53,843 bases of DNA from NCBI GenBank assembly GCA_016292145.1, contig JAEFBA010000007.1, positions 1-53,843 on the forward strand, written 5' to 3'. Under the pieces are notes generated by a model, which did no database searches, had not been told where the DNA came from, and saw only the letters and a program-made list of their open reading frames with translations. This stretch comes from Saccharofermentans sp. GTDB taxonomy: Bacteria > Bacillota > Clostridia > Saccharofermentanales > Saccharofermentanaceae. Of this stretch, positions 1 to 8,498 are shown piece by piece (position 1 is the stretch's first letter; each line of letters starts with the position of its first letter). The translations under genes and the position numbers were made by a program.

Positions 1-1207
1 CGTTAAGATCGATTGCATCAGCTTCGCATGTGAGGCATGTGATGTATGAATCGCCTGTGAGGACCCATGTGGAACCCTTTTCGTTCTCTACATAAACTTC
101 GCCTTCGTTGGCTGCGTTAATAGTGCCTGTGTAAGTCGTGCCTTCTGAGAGATAAAGGTTCAACGCGGAGACTTTGTCTACGACGATATCGCCTGTCTGG
201 GCCTGCTTCTTAAGGTAGAGATTTACCTTGCCGCCGTTGGAACCTTCTGTGCCCCAGCCTGCTGCAGCTGCTCTTAAGAAGACACCGTTTGAATCCTGAT
301 TTATTATCTCGACGTTCTCAAGCGTTATGGTTGTCGCGGTGTTGTTGACGAAGAAGATGTCGCCGTTCTTATTTGTAAGTGAGCCGCCTGTCATCGTGAA
401 TGTCGCAAGGCCGACGGAAGCGTCACCAGACATTGACTGGTAGATCATGACAGCGTTATAAGTATCTGACTTATTGCTGTTGTGGGCGTTATTGTCGGCT
501 GTGAGATTTACGTTATTAAGTGTTACAGAATTCTTGCCTTCGACAACAACTCCTTCGGACTGTGTCGATTCAAGTGTTGCATTGCTGACCGTGATGTCCG
601 CTGTTGAGTAGATCACAGGTGAACCTTTTCCGTCCGTCACATAAGTGCCTCCGTCGACATTTACGGTTCCGCCGCCTCTGTCAGATCTTATTGCCGCGGA
701 TGAATTGCCTGTTGTGTGAATGTCTAGATCGGAGGCATTCATCGTACCGCCGCCTGTAGTCATGAGACCGCCGGAGCAGTTGCCTGAAGTCGTTATCATT
801 GAATTGCTGATGTTGACTGTCGTGCCGCTGCCGTATGAGAAGACTGCGTTGGCGTGTGTGCCGTTCGTGTCGACTACTATGTCTGTGAGTGTTAGTGTTG
901 CGCCGTCTGTTGCGAAAATCGCAGCGTTGTCGCCGTAGAAATCTGCTTCGTCTCCTGAAGCGGAATCACCTGTCTTGGTTACCTTGATGTTTGAATACTC
1001 GGCTGTATTACCGCTGACCTCGATCGCATGTCCGCCGTCTTTGTCATTGCTTATCTCTTCGTTTATCTTTATGTCTGCAGACTGTGTCTGGACTTCCGTC
1101 TCTGAAGATTCGGTTGCTTTATTTGAAGCAAGACAAGCAGTGACTGAGACTGACATCGCAGCTGCAGTGGCAATTGCGAGTATTAAGAGAACCTTTTTTC
1201 TGATCAT
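1..1207 (-). CDS. Beta-helix-type surface lipoprotein (3' end outside window)
   Basis: The gene runs off the left edge, so only its first 402 codons are visible; reading the minus strand from 1207 shows no stop. It starts ATG after an AAGGAGG box. Residues 1-25 are a lipoprotein signal peptide (MIRKK, a hydrophobic stretch, then lipobox SVTAC with Cys at about 25), so it should be anchored outside the membrane. The rest is rich in Gly, Thr, Asn and Ser with many short strand-like units (for example ISNSMITTSGN and VNVDGGTYVTDG), the pattern of right-handed parallel beta-helix or adhesin-like proteins. No catalytic motif is visible. Binding or adhesion is an inference from fold type; a carbohydrate-active beta-helix enzyme is the alternative. 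Confidence 0.75.
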   Translation of the reverse strand, partial: MIRKKVLLILAIATAAAMSVSVTACLASNKATESSETEVQTQSADIKINEEISNDKDGGHAIEVSGNTAEYSNIKVTKTGDSASGDEADFYGDNAAIFATDGATLTLTDIVVDTNGTHANAVFSYGSGTTVNISNSMITTSGNCSGGLMTTGGGTMNASDLDIHTTGNSSAAIRSDRGGGTVNVDGGTYVTDGKGSPVIYSTADITVSNATLESTQSEGVVVEGKNSVTLNNVNLTADNNAHNSNKSDTYNAVMIYQSMSGDASVGLATFTMTGGSLTNKNGDIFFVNNTATTITLENVEIINQDSNGVFLRAAAAGWGTEGSNGGKVNLYLKKQAQTGDIVVDKVSALNLYLSEGTTYTGTINAANEGEVYVENEKGSTWVLTGDSYITCLTCEADAIDLN

Positions 1208-1211
1208 TGCC

Positions 1212-1298
1212 TTATTCCTCCTTGGTGTTTTATAGCCTGATGATAATGAGGCAACCTAAAGCCTACTTGAAATCATGTGAGGCAAAAAGGAGGAATAA
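1212..1298 (-). promoter_or_regulatory. Inverted repeat able to mask the lipoprotein Shine-Dalgarno
   Basis: A perfect 12-base inverted repeat: TTATTCCTCCTT at 1212-1223 and AAGGAGGAATAA at 1287-1298, 63 bases apart. On a minus-strand transcript the distal arm (1298-1287) is read first and is fully complementary to the Shine-Dalgarno region at 1223-1212, just before the lipoprotein start. A transcript starting upstream of 1298, such as read-through from the lipase-like gene, could fold so that the ribosome site is hidden. Seen: the repeat and its position. Inferred: the regulatory role. Confidence 0.45.
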
Positions 1299-1309
1299 AG
1301 ATCCCGGTA

Positions 1310-2134
1310 TTAATATCCCATTTCCTTAAGTCCCTTTACTACTTCGACGTAGAAGGGAACGATGTCGCTGACTTCGTTATCCGAAGAAGGTGTCTTCTTT
1401 GTAAAGCGCCTGCGCCTCATATCGACAACGTCAGCGTGTGAGATGCCTCTGCGGGTTGTGGACGTTCTGACGCCCTTAAAGTCTGCCCAGTGCATTGAAT
1501 CAGTGGAGACCATGCCGTCGTTGTCGCCGTCGAATTTTCGAACGATCGGATAAGTTATGCAGAAGACGGAATCCGAGAAAGAACCCTTGCACTTGAAGCC
1601 GTAGCTCTGGCAAAGGATGTTGTCCGGTGTGGGGTTGTCGATATTGAACTGCTCGGCAGTCTTGGTCGTGAGGATGTCGAAACAGGCATAGCTGTCAGGA
1701 TGCTTGTCGCCAAGGATCTTATGCCAGACGTCGTTGCCTTTTGCAGCAACCTTGACCATCCAATGAGGCGCTCTCATCAGGAAATCAACGGTCTTGGAGC
1801 CGTGGTGGGGTGTGTCGATCGTGGTGATCGAAGCGATCTTATCGCTGTAGCCGTGGTTAAAAAGATATCTGGATTCAAGACCTCCCTTGGAATGCGCGAG
1901 GATGTTTACCTTCGGCGCGCCGGTGATCTTAAGGACTTCATCAAGGCTCTTCGCAATGATGTCCGCGTTGCCTTCGACGGAACCTACGGCGTCCTGGTGA
2001 CCGAAGAAGACATTCGCGCCCTCTGATTCAAGGACTTTGGGGATCCTGCCCCAGTAACACAGGTGCTTTCTGTCACGGAACCCCATTCCGTGAACCATTA
2101 ATAATGGGTACTTCAAACAGCATTCGTTACTCAT
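1310..2134 (-). CDS. Lipase-like alpha/beta hydrolase
   Basis: An alpha/beta-hydrolase of about 274 residues resembling triacylglycerol lipases and esterases. Visible motifs are the oxyanion-hole region LLMVHGMGF near the N-terminus, the nucleophile elbow NILAHSKGG (Ser of the G/A-x-S-x-G motif), TPHHGS after it, a candidate acid in DGDNDGMVSTDS and a candidate His in GISHADVV. There is no signal peptide, so it probably acts in the cytoplasm. I chose ATG 2134 (MSNECC) over ATG 2149 because GGGAGAG lies between them at the right distance from 2134. It is followed after about 100 bases by the beta-helix lipoprotein on the same strand. Substrate is unknown. Confidence 0.8.
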   Translation of the reverse strand: MSNECCLKYPLLMVHGMGFRDRKHLCYWGRIPKVLESEGANVFFGHQDAVGSVEGNADIIAKSLDEVLKITGAPKVNILAHSKGGLESRYLFNHGYSDKIASITTIDTPHHGSKTVDFLMRAPHWMVKVAAKGNDVWHKILGDKHPDSYACFDILTTKTAEQFNIDNPTPDNILCQSYGFKCKGSFSDSVFCITYPIVRKFDGDNDGMVSTDSMHWADFKGVRTSTTRRGISHADVVDMRRRRFTKKTPSSDNEVSDIVPFYVEVVKGLKEMGY

Positions 2135-2213
2135 ATAAATCTCTCCCATCAGGTTTCCGGCCTATATTGGGAGTATAACGCGGTATTATACAATGTTCAA
2201 TACTGAATTTTGT

Positions 2214-3410
2214 TTAAGAGTGGCTTTTCCTTGAGATTGCCACAACTTTGAGGGCGAGGAAGGCAATTATCAGACCAACCGTTGTAACTGCAAAGCTTAC
2301 AATCAGCATGAAGTGGGGACCCTTGATGTCTAAGAGCCTGCCGCATACAAGACTTGAGAAGACGCCGCCGAGCGTTATGGAGACATTGATATAAGCCTGT
2401 CCTTTGACCTGATCTAGCCTTTCCATCGTCTGATTAACGAAATAAGCGCCGGCAGGGATGAAGACCGCATAAGCGAACATCTGCATGGCCTGGCTTATGT
2501 AGACGACGATCATGTTGGGAGCAATGAGCATCAGGAGTGTCTTGATAAGAAATGCCACGGCGGAGATCAGGAGAAGGTTCTTAACGGAGATCTTCTTGAT
2601 GATCTTATCGATAAGCGCCATAGTCGGGAGCTCTAAGAACGCAGCACAGCTGACGGCAATACCCATCTGAGCCTCGGTACCGCCCAGGGGAGTTATTATC
2701 TGGATCATGTAATCGTTGATCGCGTTGTGCGCAAAGAAGAAGCAGACAGCAGCGAGCACGAAGAGCATGAAGCCGGGGTAGGTCTTAATGAAGCTGAAGA
2801 GGTTATTATGTGCTACCTCATTCTTCTCTATCTTAGGAGTCTCGGTCTTGGGCTTCTTGAAGAAGTACAGTACAATCAGCGCGATGGTAAGGAAGATGAT
2901 GTCCAGAATTATGAGGATGCTTACGCCGAACTTTCCGATGGCTCTGCCCGTAAAGAAAGAAGTTACGGCAAATCCCACAGAGCCGAGACCTCTTGCCAGA
3001 CCATAGTAGATATGGCATCCTGCCGCCTCATACTCGAAATACATCGCCGTTATGATCGGCTGGTACACCATCTGTACCATATATATCAGCGCGAAAATAA
3101 TAAATATTACTACTATCCCGTTCTTTATCAGGAGCAGGAGTACCGAGCCTATGAGCAGGAGCGCCGTCGACGCCATGGAGACATTGCGGTTAGTGAGCTT
3201 GCCCTGCTTGTCTATAAGGCCTGCGACAAACGGCTGGAATACGACTGAAAGGATGTTGGCGAGGGCCAGCGTGATGCCGATAAGAGTGTTGGAGAAACCC
3301 TTTTCGAGCAGGAAAACGGACGCATAAGCATGAATGCAGCTGTATACGGCAAAATAAGTTGCGTTGATGATGATATATCGTAATGTCCAGAATTTTCTTG
3401 TGTTTGTCAT
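2214..3410 (-). CDS. MFS transporter (MFS_1-like/HcaT type)
   Basis: A 398-residue integral membrane protein with about twelve hydrophobic segments and a central charged loop (near PKTETPKIEKNE), the usual layout of the major facilitator superfamily. The N-terminal segment and the loop with DKQGKLTNRN between helices 2 and 3 fit the MFS_1-like group related to LacY and phenylpropionate permeases. It should move a small solute across the cytoplasmic membrane using the proton gradient; the solute cannot be read from sequence. It is a single gene, divergent from the membrane protein at 3530, with a TATAAT-like -10 on the minus strand in the shared spacer but no convincing -35. Confidence 0.8.
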   Translation of the reverse strand: MTNTRKFWTLRYIIINATYFAVYSCIHAYASVFLLEKGFSNTLIGITLALANILSVVFQPFVAGLIDKQGKLTNRNVSMASTALLLIGSVLLLLIKNGIVVIFIIFALIYMVQMVYQPIITAMYFEYEAAGCHIYYGLARGLGSVGFAVTSFFTGRAIGKFGVSILIILDIIFLTIALIVLYFFKKPKTETPKIEKNEVAHNNLFSFIKTYPGFMLFVLAAVCFFFAHNAINDYMIQIITPLGGTEAQMGIAVSCAAFLELPTMALIDKIIKKISVKNLLLISAVAFLIKTLLMLIAPNMIVVYISQAMQMFAYAVFIPAGAYFVNQTMERLDQVKGQAYINVSITLGGVFSSLVCGRLLDIKGPHFMLIVSFAVTTVGLIIAFLALKVVAISRKSHS

Positions 3411-3529
3411 AGGATGCCGCCGTTTTTGATTTGGCTAATTATACTATGCGGCGTGTTCATTTTCTTATCAATGATTAAAATGCTAATATATTCAACATAA
3501 ATACCGAAAAGCGTTAATAAGAGAAAAGC

Positions 3530-4573
3530 ATGCAGTATTTGAGATATTTGGGACAGCTTACATATAATCCTATCCTCATCCTGGTCATGGCAATAGTCGG
3601 ACTGGTTCTGTCGACTTTTGTAAAGAGCCTCATACAGCTCGCCTTTGCGAAGATCATGGGACTGAAAGTTACGGATATCATGATATTCGGTCTCAAATAT
3701 ACAAAGCTCAAAAACGGAAAGTGGGAAAAAAGAGGACGCAAAGCCGGGGTCGGATTACAGGTTGAAACAGCATTTGACCTTGAGCGTGATGCCGATTTGG
3801 ACAGCAGGAAGCTCATTGCCAAAGATAAGTCCTACATGATCGTAACTGCGATCTTCGTGCTCCTTGCCGGAATCTTAGCTTTTGCAGGGCTCCTTATCGC
3901 CGCGTTCAACGTAGACTCGGTTTTCCTCGCATCGGTGTTATTCCTTTTGGGATTCTGGCTCCTGCTATTTTTAATAGGGAAATTCTTTCTTGCCATTTCA
4001 GTAGTATCAAAGGTCAATGCCAAAAAGTCTTTGAGCGGATATGCCCAGGAAGGCTTAAGTATGCTGAGGTCCGGTGTTCCCTTTGAACAGATGGAACTGA
4101 AGCCTTTTAGCGAACTTAATTACACGAAGGTTTGGGATACGGAGAAGCAGATGTATTTTCTTCTTTATTTCGAGTATCTGGATGCGAACGGGTTCTTTGA
4201 CAGACTGCCTGAAGCAGTAGCTGAGGCAGAGAAGACGATTAAGCCCGATATGGCATATTCCAAGATCCTCATGTGTGTCTGCATGGATCTTGTTTATTAC
4301 TACTCTTACCACAACATCGTTCCCGCCAAGGCTGAGGAATACTATCACAGGATCTTTGACGATATCACGAAGGATACGGAGTCCAACACGATGTTCATAA
4401 GAGGGTTCTATGAACTTAACTGCTTCGGCAATGTTGATGCCGCAAAGGACTGTGCGATAAAAGCGCTGGAAAAGATAGATGAGTTCTCTGTCGGTGCCGA
4501 GAGAGAGTACTGCAGAAAGTGCATAGCAAGGCTCAATCACGCGATAGACAACTTCCCGGGGAAGGCCTTATAA
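3530..4573 (+). CDS. Membrane protein of unknown function with helical C-terminal half
   Basis: I do not recognise this 347-residue protein. The first 35 residues hold one hydrophobic segment (NPILILVMAIVGLVL), followed by a basic cytoplasmic-looking stretch (KLKNGKWEKRGRKAG), then two more membrane segments at about 100-155. The second half (about 190-345) is soluble and helical with alternating aromatic and acidic positions, reminiscent of TPR-like repeats, and has several Cys. The N-terminal arrangement vaguely recalls site-2-protease-like proteins, but no HExxH is present. The ribosome site is weak (AAGAGA). It stands alone between the divergent MFS gene and the phosphate transporter. Confidence 0.7.
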   Translation: MQYLRYLGQLTYNPILILVMAIVGLVLSTFVKSLIQLAFAKIMGLKVTDIMIFGLKYTKLKNGKWEKRGRKAGVGLQVETAFDLERDADLDSRKLIAKDKSYMIVTAIFVLLAGILAFAGLLIAAFNVDSVFLASVLFLLGFWLLLFLIGKFFLAISVVSKVNAKKSLSGYAQEGLSMLRSGVPFEQMELKPFSELNYTKVWDTEKQMYFLLYFEYLDANGFFDRLPEAVAEAEKTIKPDMAYSKILMCVCMDLVYYYSYHNIVPAKAEEYYHRIFDDITKDTESNTMFIRGFYELNCFGNVDAAKDCAIKALEKIDEFSVGAEREYCRKCIARLNHAIDNFPGKAL

Positions 4574-4703
4574 GGGTTTAGAAAAGCCGGACAAATAATG
4601 AACTTCAGGACTTTTTAGCCGTTCACAGACAGACAAAAATCTATGCTCTTGTCGGGTTTTGCGCCTGACAACTCTAAAAGACTTTGATATTTATTTTCAA
4701 ACC

Positions 4704-4732
4704 TTGAAAAGCAACTTTCCAATAAATAATAT
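4704..4732 (+). promoter_or_regulatory. Sigma-70-type promoter for the Na/Pi cotransporter
   Basis: TTGAAA at 4704-4709, a 17-base spacer, and TAATAT at 4727-4732, about 50 bases before the cotransporter start. An upstream hairpin-like element (GTCGGG/CCTGAC near 4650-4671) could end transcription from the preceding gene. Confidence 0.6.
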
Positions 4733-4784
4733 ATTGTCTGTTGATCAGAGGTTTTTAGTGTAGCCATTTGGAGGCATGATTTTT

Positions 4785-6506
4785 ATGGTAGATGTATGGC
4801 CGGCGTTATTGGGGCTTTGCTCCGGTATGGCCTTATTCTTGTATAGCGTTAAGATCACCAGCGGAAGTTTACAGGCGATTGCAGGCGAGAAGTTAAAGAG
4901 CGTTCTTGCAAAACTCACGGGAAACAGAATTATGGGCGTCCTGGTCGGTGCGGGCATTACTGCGCTGATCCAGTCCTCGACAGCTACTTCGGTCATGTCG
5001 GTAGGATTCGTTAATGCGGGACTTATGAACCTTTATCAGGCTTTATGGGTCATCATGGGTGCCAATATCGGTACGAATATCACGGCACAGCTCATCGCTT
5101 TCGATGTCGGAGCTATTGCACCTATCGTAGCTCTCTTAGGCACTTTCTTCTGCCTTCTTACGAAGGATAAGAAGCTCAGGAGCATCGGTGAGGCTGTTGC
5201 AGGATTAGGCTTCATCTTCGTTGCCATGTCACTGATGAAGGAATCAATGGCTCCTTTGAGTGAGATGGATATCGTAAAGGAGATCTTTGCTTCGATCAAC
5301 AATCCGTTCGTCGGGATCATCGTAGGTATTATCTTCGTTATCATCATCCAGAGTTCCGCTGCCGGTGTCGGTGTGCTCCAGGCAATGGCGATGTCCGCTT
5401 CAGGCGCGCAGCTCATGAGTCTCGACCAGGCGATGTTCATCATCTTCGGTCTTAATATCGGAACATGCGTTACGGCTGTTTTCGCATCCATCGGAGGTTC
5501 CAGAAACGCTACCAGAGCAGGTATGCTCCACATGATGTTCAATGTAATCGGCACTGCGATCTTTACGGCAGCATATTATGCACTTCCTGTTGCTGAATGG
5601 GTAAGAGCCCTGTCTCCTAATGATGTTGCAAGACAGTTTGCGAACATGCACCTTGTCTTCAACCTCGCTTCTACGATCATATTGCTTCCTTTCGGCAAGT
5701 TCATCGTTAAGCTCGTTAAGCTCATGGTTCCCGACAAGAAGGGCGGAGATGACAGTGTCCAGTATCTCAAGTATCTTAACCCCAGCATGCTCAGCAATAA
5801 CGAGCAGGTCGGTACCGAAGTCCTCATTAGAGCTCTCTGCAACGAGATCAGCAGAATGCTCGAGATGGCCGGAAACAACGTCCAGAGAAGTATCGAAGCA
5901 GTTCTTGATAACAGCGAAAAGACACAGAATACGATCAACGACACGGAAGAATACGTCGATTACCTGAACAAGGAGATATCTTATTACATCTCGCATGCCA
6001 TGGTTTTCGACATGTCCGAGAAACACGCAGTTGCAATGAGCGCACTCTTCAAGATAACCGGCAATATCGAGCGTATGGGTGACCATGCCACAAACATCTC
6101 AGGCTATGCGAACCTCCTGGAGAGCAAGGGCTTAAAGCTCTCAGACAAGGCGAGGGCTGAAGTAAGCCAGATGGCAGCAACAACCAAGGATGCTTATAAC
6201 ATCCTCCTTGGAAGCAAGCCCGGTTCGGTCCACATCAAGATGGCTCAGATGGAGCAGAAGATCGATGACATGACCGAAGATTACAGAGAACACCAGCTCG
6301 AGAGGCTTAAATCCGGCGTCTGCTCAGGTGATGCATGTGTCATCTATTCTGAGATGCTTACAGACTTCGAGCGCCTGGGCGACCACATGCTCAACATCGC
6401 TGAGGCCGCAGCTGAGTCCAAGCTCATTACCTTGACCGTACCCGAAGAAGTAAATGCTGAAGAGGACAAAAAGTCCAAGAAAAAGTTGGCAGCAGCCAAG
6501 ACATAA
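4785..6506 (+). CDS. Na/phosphate cotransporter family protein with PhoU-like domain
   Basis: This protein has the two-repeat Na/Pi-cotransporter membrane domain followed by a PhoU-like helical domain. The first repeat carries ALIQSSTATSVMSVG and the second IIIQSSAAGVGVLQAM, the paired QSS motifs of the family. Residues from about 340 to 560 are long amphipathic helices with MGDHATN and LGDHMLN, typical of PhoU bundles. It likely moves phosphate across the cytoplasmic membrane with sodium, with the tail as regulator. I prefer ATG 4785 (MVDVWP, 10 bases after GGAGG) over ATG 4776, which lies one base from GGAGG. The C-terminal tail is Lys/Ala-rich. trmL follows after 48 bases. Confidence 0.88.
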   Translation: MVDVWPALLGLCSGMALFLYSVKITSGSLQAIAGEKLKSVLAKLTGNRIMGVLVGAGITALIQSSTATSVMSVGFVNAGLMNLYQALWVIMGANIGTNITAQLIAFDVGAIAPIVALLGTFFCLLTKDKKLRSIGEAVAGLGFIFVAMSLMKESMAPLSEMDIVKEIFASINNPFVGIIVGIIFVIIIQSSAAGVGVLQAMAMSASGAQLMSLDQAMFIIFGLNIGTCVTAVFASIGGSRNATRAGMLHMMFNVIGTAIFTAAYYALPVAEWVRALSPNDVARQFANMHLVFNLASTIILLPFGKFIVKLVKLMVPDKKGGDDSVQYLKYLNPSMLSNNEQVGTEVLIRALCNEISRMLEMAGNNVQRSIEAVLDNSEKTQNTINDTEEYVDYLNKEISYYISHAMVFDMSEKHAVAMSALFKITGNIERMGDHATNISGYANLLESKGLKLSDKARAEVSQMAATTKDAYNILLGSKPGSVHIKMAQMEQKIDDMTEDYREHQLERLKSGVCSGDACVIYSEMLTDFERLGDHMLNIAEAAAESKLITLTVPEEVNAEEDKKSKKKLAAAKT

Positions 6507-6554
6507 ATATAGACGGTCATCTATATAAATGACCGCTATCTGTGGAGACAGAAT

Positions 6555-7127
6555 ATGAGTGAAACAGGCAAAAGTATAGTTAATGTCGTATTGTTTGAAC
6601 CGGAGATCCCGCAGAATACAGGCAACATCATGCGCACCTGTGTTGCTACGGGTGCAACGCTCCATATAATCGGTCCGGTCGGATTTGATATAGATAATCC
6701 GGAATTCAGAAGGGCATCCACAAACCACATCACATGGGCTGAGTACACACTCTACGATTCCTGGCAGGACTTCGTTGATAAGAACGACGGCGAGTATTTC
6801 TTCATGACGCGTTACGGAAAGGTTCCGCCTTCGGATATCGATTTTAAAAAGGCATCCGGGAATTCGGAGATCTATCTTATCTTCGGTAAAGAAAGCACGG
6901 GTATACCGGGCGAGATCTTAAGGGCTAACCTCGACAGATGCTTCAGGATACCTATGGCACCAGACTGCAGATGTCTCAATGTCTCCAATGCTGCAGCAGT
7001 CGCTATTTACGAAGTGTTAAGGCAGCTTAACTATCCCGGCCTGTCGTTCAAGGAAGAACAGAAGGGCGAGGATTTCCTTGAAGAGAATTATTCCTACGAC
7101 GAGACTTTAAGAAGAAAGCACAAATAA
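6555..7127 (+). CDS. trmL: tRNA (cytidine/uridine-34-2'-O)-methyltransferase TrmL
   Basis: A 190-residue SPOUT-fold RNA methyltransferase. The N-terminus has the family signature FEPEIPQNTGNIMRTC, the middle has YLIFGKESTGIP and the C-terminus RIPMAPDCRCLNVSNAAAVA, which form the knot that binds S-adenosylmethionine. It should methylate the 2'-oxygen of the wobble nucleotide in some leucine tRNAs. Length and motif order match TrmL, formerly YibK/CspR. The start follows GGAGAC at normal spacing. It converges with the zinc-ribbon protein gene, leaving an 8-base gap. Confidence 0.92.
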   Translation: MSETGKSIVNVVLFEPEIPQNTGNIMRTCVATGATLHIIGPVGFDIDNPEFRRASTNHITWAEYTLYDSWQDFVDKNDGEYFFMTRYGKVPPSDIDFKKASGNSEIYLIFGKESTGIPGEILRANLDRCFRIPMAPDCRCLNVSNAAAVAIYEVLRQLNYPGLSFKEEQKGEDFLEENYSYDETLRRKHK

Positions 7128-7135
7128 GCTGCAGG

Positions 7136-7603
7136 TCAGGATTCGGACATCACAGCAAGTCCAAGGATCATGAATCCGATCAGGATGCCGGCGATCGAAG
7201 TTATGAGGCCTGCAGTGGCCATACCTTTTTTGCCTGCATTCTTCTGTGTAAGTCCGATAATGGAACATACGATTCCTGCGATTCCGGGGACCATATTAAT
7301 AAAGGGCAGCCAAAAAAAGACTGATGTAATGATTCCGAATACCAGGCCTATGATTGCAAATACGTTGTTCTTCTTAGGCTCGAATGAAGTAACGACAGTC
7401 TGATATGCAGGCTGCTGATAGACCGGCTGCTGATAAATGGGCTGAACGCTTGCCGGCATTATGGGTTGTTCCACAGGCTCGGGTGCGGGAGCCGGAGCAG
7501 GTGCAGGAGCAGGAGCTGCTTTGGGTGCCGGTGCAGGCGCGCCGCAATTAGAGCAAAATGCTTCACCGTTCTCTATCAAGGAACCGCATTGTTCACAGTA
7601 CAT
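7136..7603 (-). CDS. Zinc-ribbon protein with two membrane helices (DUF4190-like)
   Basis: A 155-residue protein: an N-terminal zinc ribbon with two CxxC pairs (CEQC and CSNC), a Pro/Ala low-complexity stretch (about 23-45), a short YQQP segment, then two hydrophobic helices separated by a basic QKNAGKK loop, as in DUF4190-type proteins. The ribbon should be cytoplasmic and the C-terminus membrane-embedded. It is a shorter paralogue of the protein at 7711-8478 and lies downstream of it on the same strand, separated by a strong terminator. Function is unknown. Confidence 0.8.
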   Translation of the reverse strand: MYCEQCGSLIENGEAFCSNCGAPAPAPKAAPAPAPAPAPAPEPVEQPIMPASVQPIYQQPVYQQPAYQTVVTSFEPKKNNVFAIIGLVFGIITSVFFWLPFINMVPGIAGIVCSIIGLTQKNAGKKGMATAGLITSIAGILIGFMILGLAVMSES

Positions 7604-7654
7604 AAATCTACCCCCACATCAAAAGAAGTTTATCATTTGGAATTTTACCATATA

Positions 7655-7684
7655 TAAAAACTGCCCGCATTTGATTGCGGGCAG
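7655..7684 (-). terminator. Rho-independent terminator
   Basis: On the minus strand CTGCCCGCA, a six-base loop and TGCGGGCAG form a perfect 9-bp stem followed by TTTTTAT. It lies right after the stop of the zinc-ribbon gene at 7711 and separates it from the shorter paralogue. Confidence 0.85.
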
Positions 7685-7710
7685 AAATCATTGTCTTTTC
7701 GAGATCAGTA

Positions 7711-8478
7711 TCAGAAATCTACTCTGTAACCGTCGATGTGAAGGACACCAGTTACATATCCGTTGTCGGAATTTACGAAATCGCCGTCAATAAAGAGATC
7801 TCCGGAATTATAATCGTAGTCGGATGTCTTGGGCGAATAAGATGTATCCCAGATATCATCCCATTCCTGCTTGAGCGAAGGATCTGTAACTATTGCCTGA
7901 TAGACCAATCCGTAATAACCGATGGTAGCAACGATACCGATAATGGTTAATATGAGACCTACGATCGCCTTAGGCTTGCCGCCGGCATTCTTCTTTGCAA
8001 GTCCCACGATCGAGAAGATCAAGCCGAGAAGACCCAGAATACCTGTGGTGAATATATTGAAGAACGGGAGCCAGAAGAGAACGAGTGTGATGATACCGAA
8101 TATAAGACCCGCGGTAGCTGCGCCGTTAGGAAGCTTTTTGGGACCCAGATTCGCCTGATATGCGGGTGACTGATATACAGGCTGCTGGTAAACCGGCTGA
8201 ACCGGTTGTGCCTGCTGATATACAGGCTGCTGATAAACCGGCTGAACAGGCTGGGCCTGCTGGTAGACCGGCTGAACGGGCTGTGCCTGAGGCTGCTGAT
8301 AGACAGGCTGAACAGGCTGTGCTGCAGGTGCAGGAGCTGGTGCCGGTGCGGGCGCAGGCGCTGCTGCAACTACGGGTGCTGCTGCCGGAGCAGGTGCTGA
8401 AACGGGAGCGGGTGCTCCGCAGTTAGAACAAAAGGACTGACCGTCAGGAATCGATGAACCACACTGTTCGCAAAACAT
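7711..8478 (-). CDS. Zinc-ribbon membrane protein with Gln/Pro/Tyr repeats
   Basis: A 255-residue paralogue of the neighbouring zinc-ribbon protein. It has CEQC and CSNC near the N-terminus, a long Ala/Pro stretch (about 22-53), a repeat zone built on QPVQPVYQQ (about 54-108), two membrane helices with a basic KKNAGGKPK loop (about 115-195) and an acidic C-terminal tail rich in Asp, Ser and Tyr that its paralogue lacks. The likely topology is a cytoplasmic ribbon with a tail at or outside the membrane. It starts 20 bases after the stop of the amino acid transporter ATPase and may be co-transcribed with it. Function is unknown. Confidence 0.8.
   Translation of the reverse strand: MFCEQCGSSIPDGQSFCSNCGAPAPVSAPAPAAAPVVAAAPAPAPAPAPAPAAQPVQPVYQQPQAQPVQPVYQQAQPVQPVYQQPVYQQAQPVQPVYQQPVYQSPAYQANLGPKKLPNGAATAGLIFGIITLVLFWLPFFNIFTTGILGLLGLIFSIVGLAKKNAGGKPKAIVGLILTIIGIVATIGYYGLVYQAIVTDPSLKQEWDDIWDTSYSPKTSDYDYNSGDLFIDGDFVNSDNGYVTGVLHIDGYRVDF
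8155..8319 (-). repeat. Coding repeat (QPVQPVYQQ units)
   Basis: In-frame repeats of units resembling QPVQPVYQQ and PVYQQA, residues 54-108 of the zinc-ribbon membrane protein. The DNA repeats are long enough to allow slippage or unequal exchange, so copy number may vary between strains. Confidence 0.8.
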
Positions 8479-8498
8479 AATCTTCCCCTCCTGATTTT

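Noticed and set aside
2727..3248. Plus-strand frame of 173 codons
   Set aside because: It is antisense to the MFS gene, is highly charged without domain features, and has no ribosome site.
8155..8319. Regular repeats that could suggest a CRISPR array
   Set aside because: The repeats are in frame inside a coding region, with no unique spacers and no cas genes.
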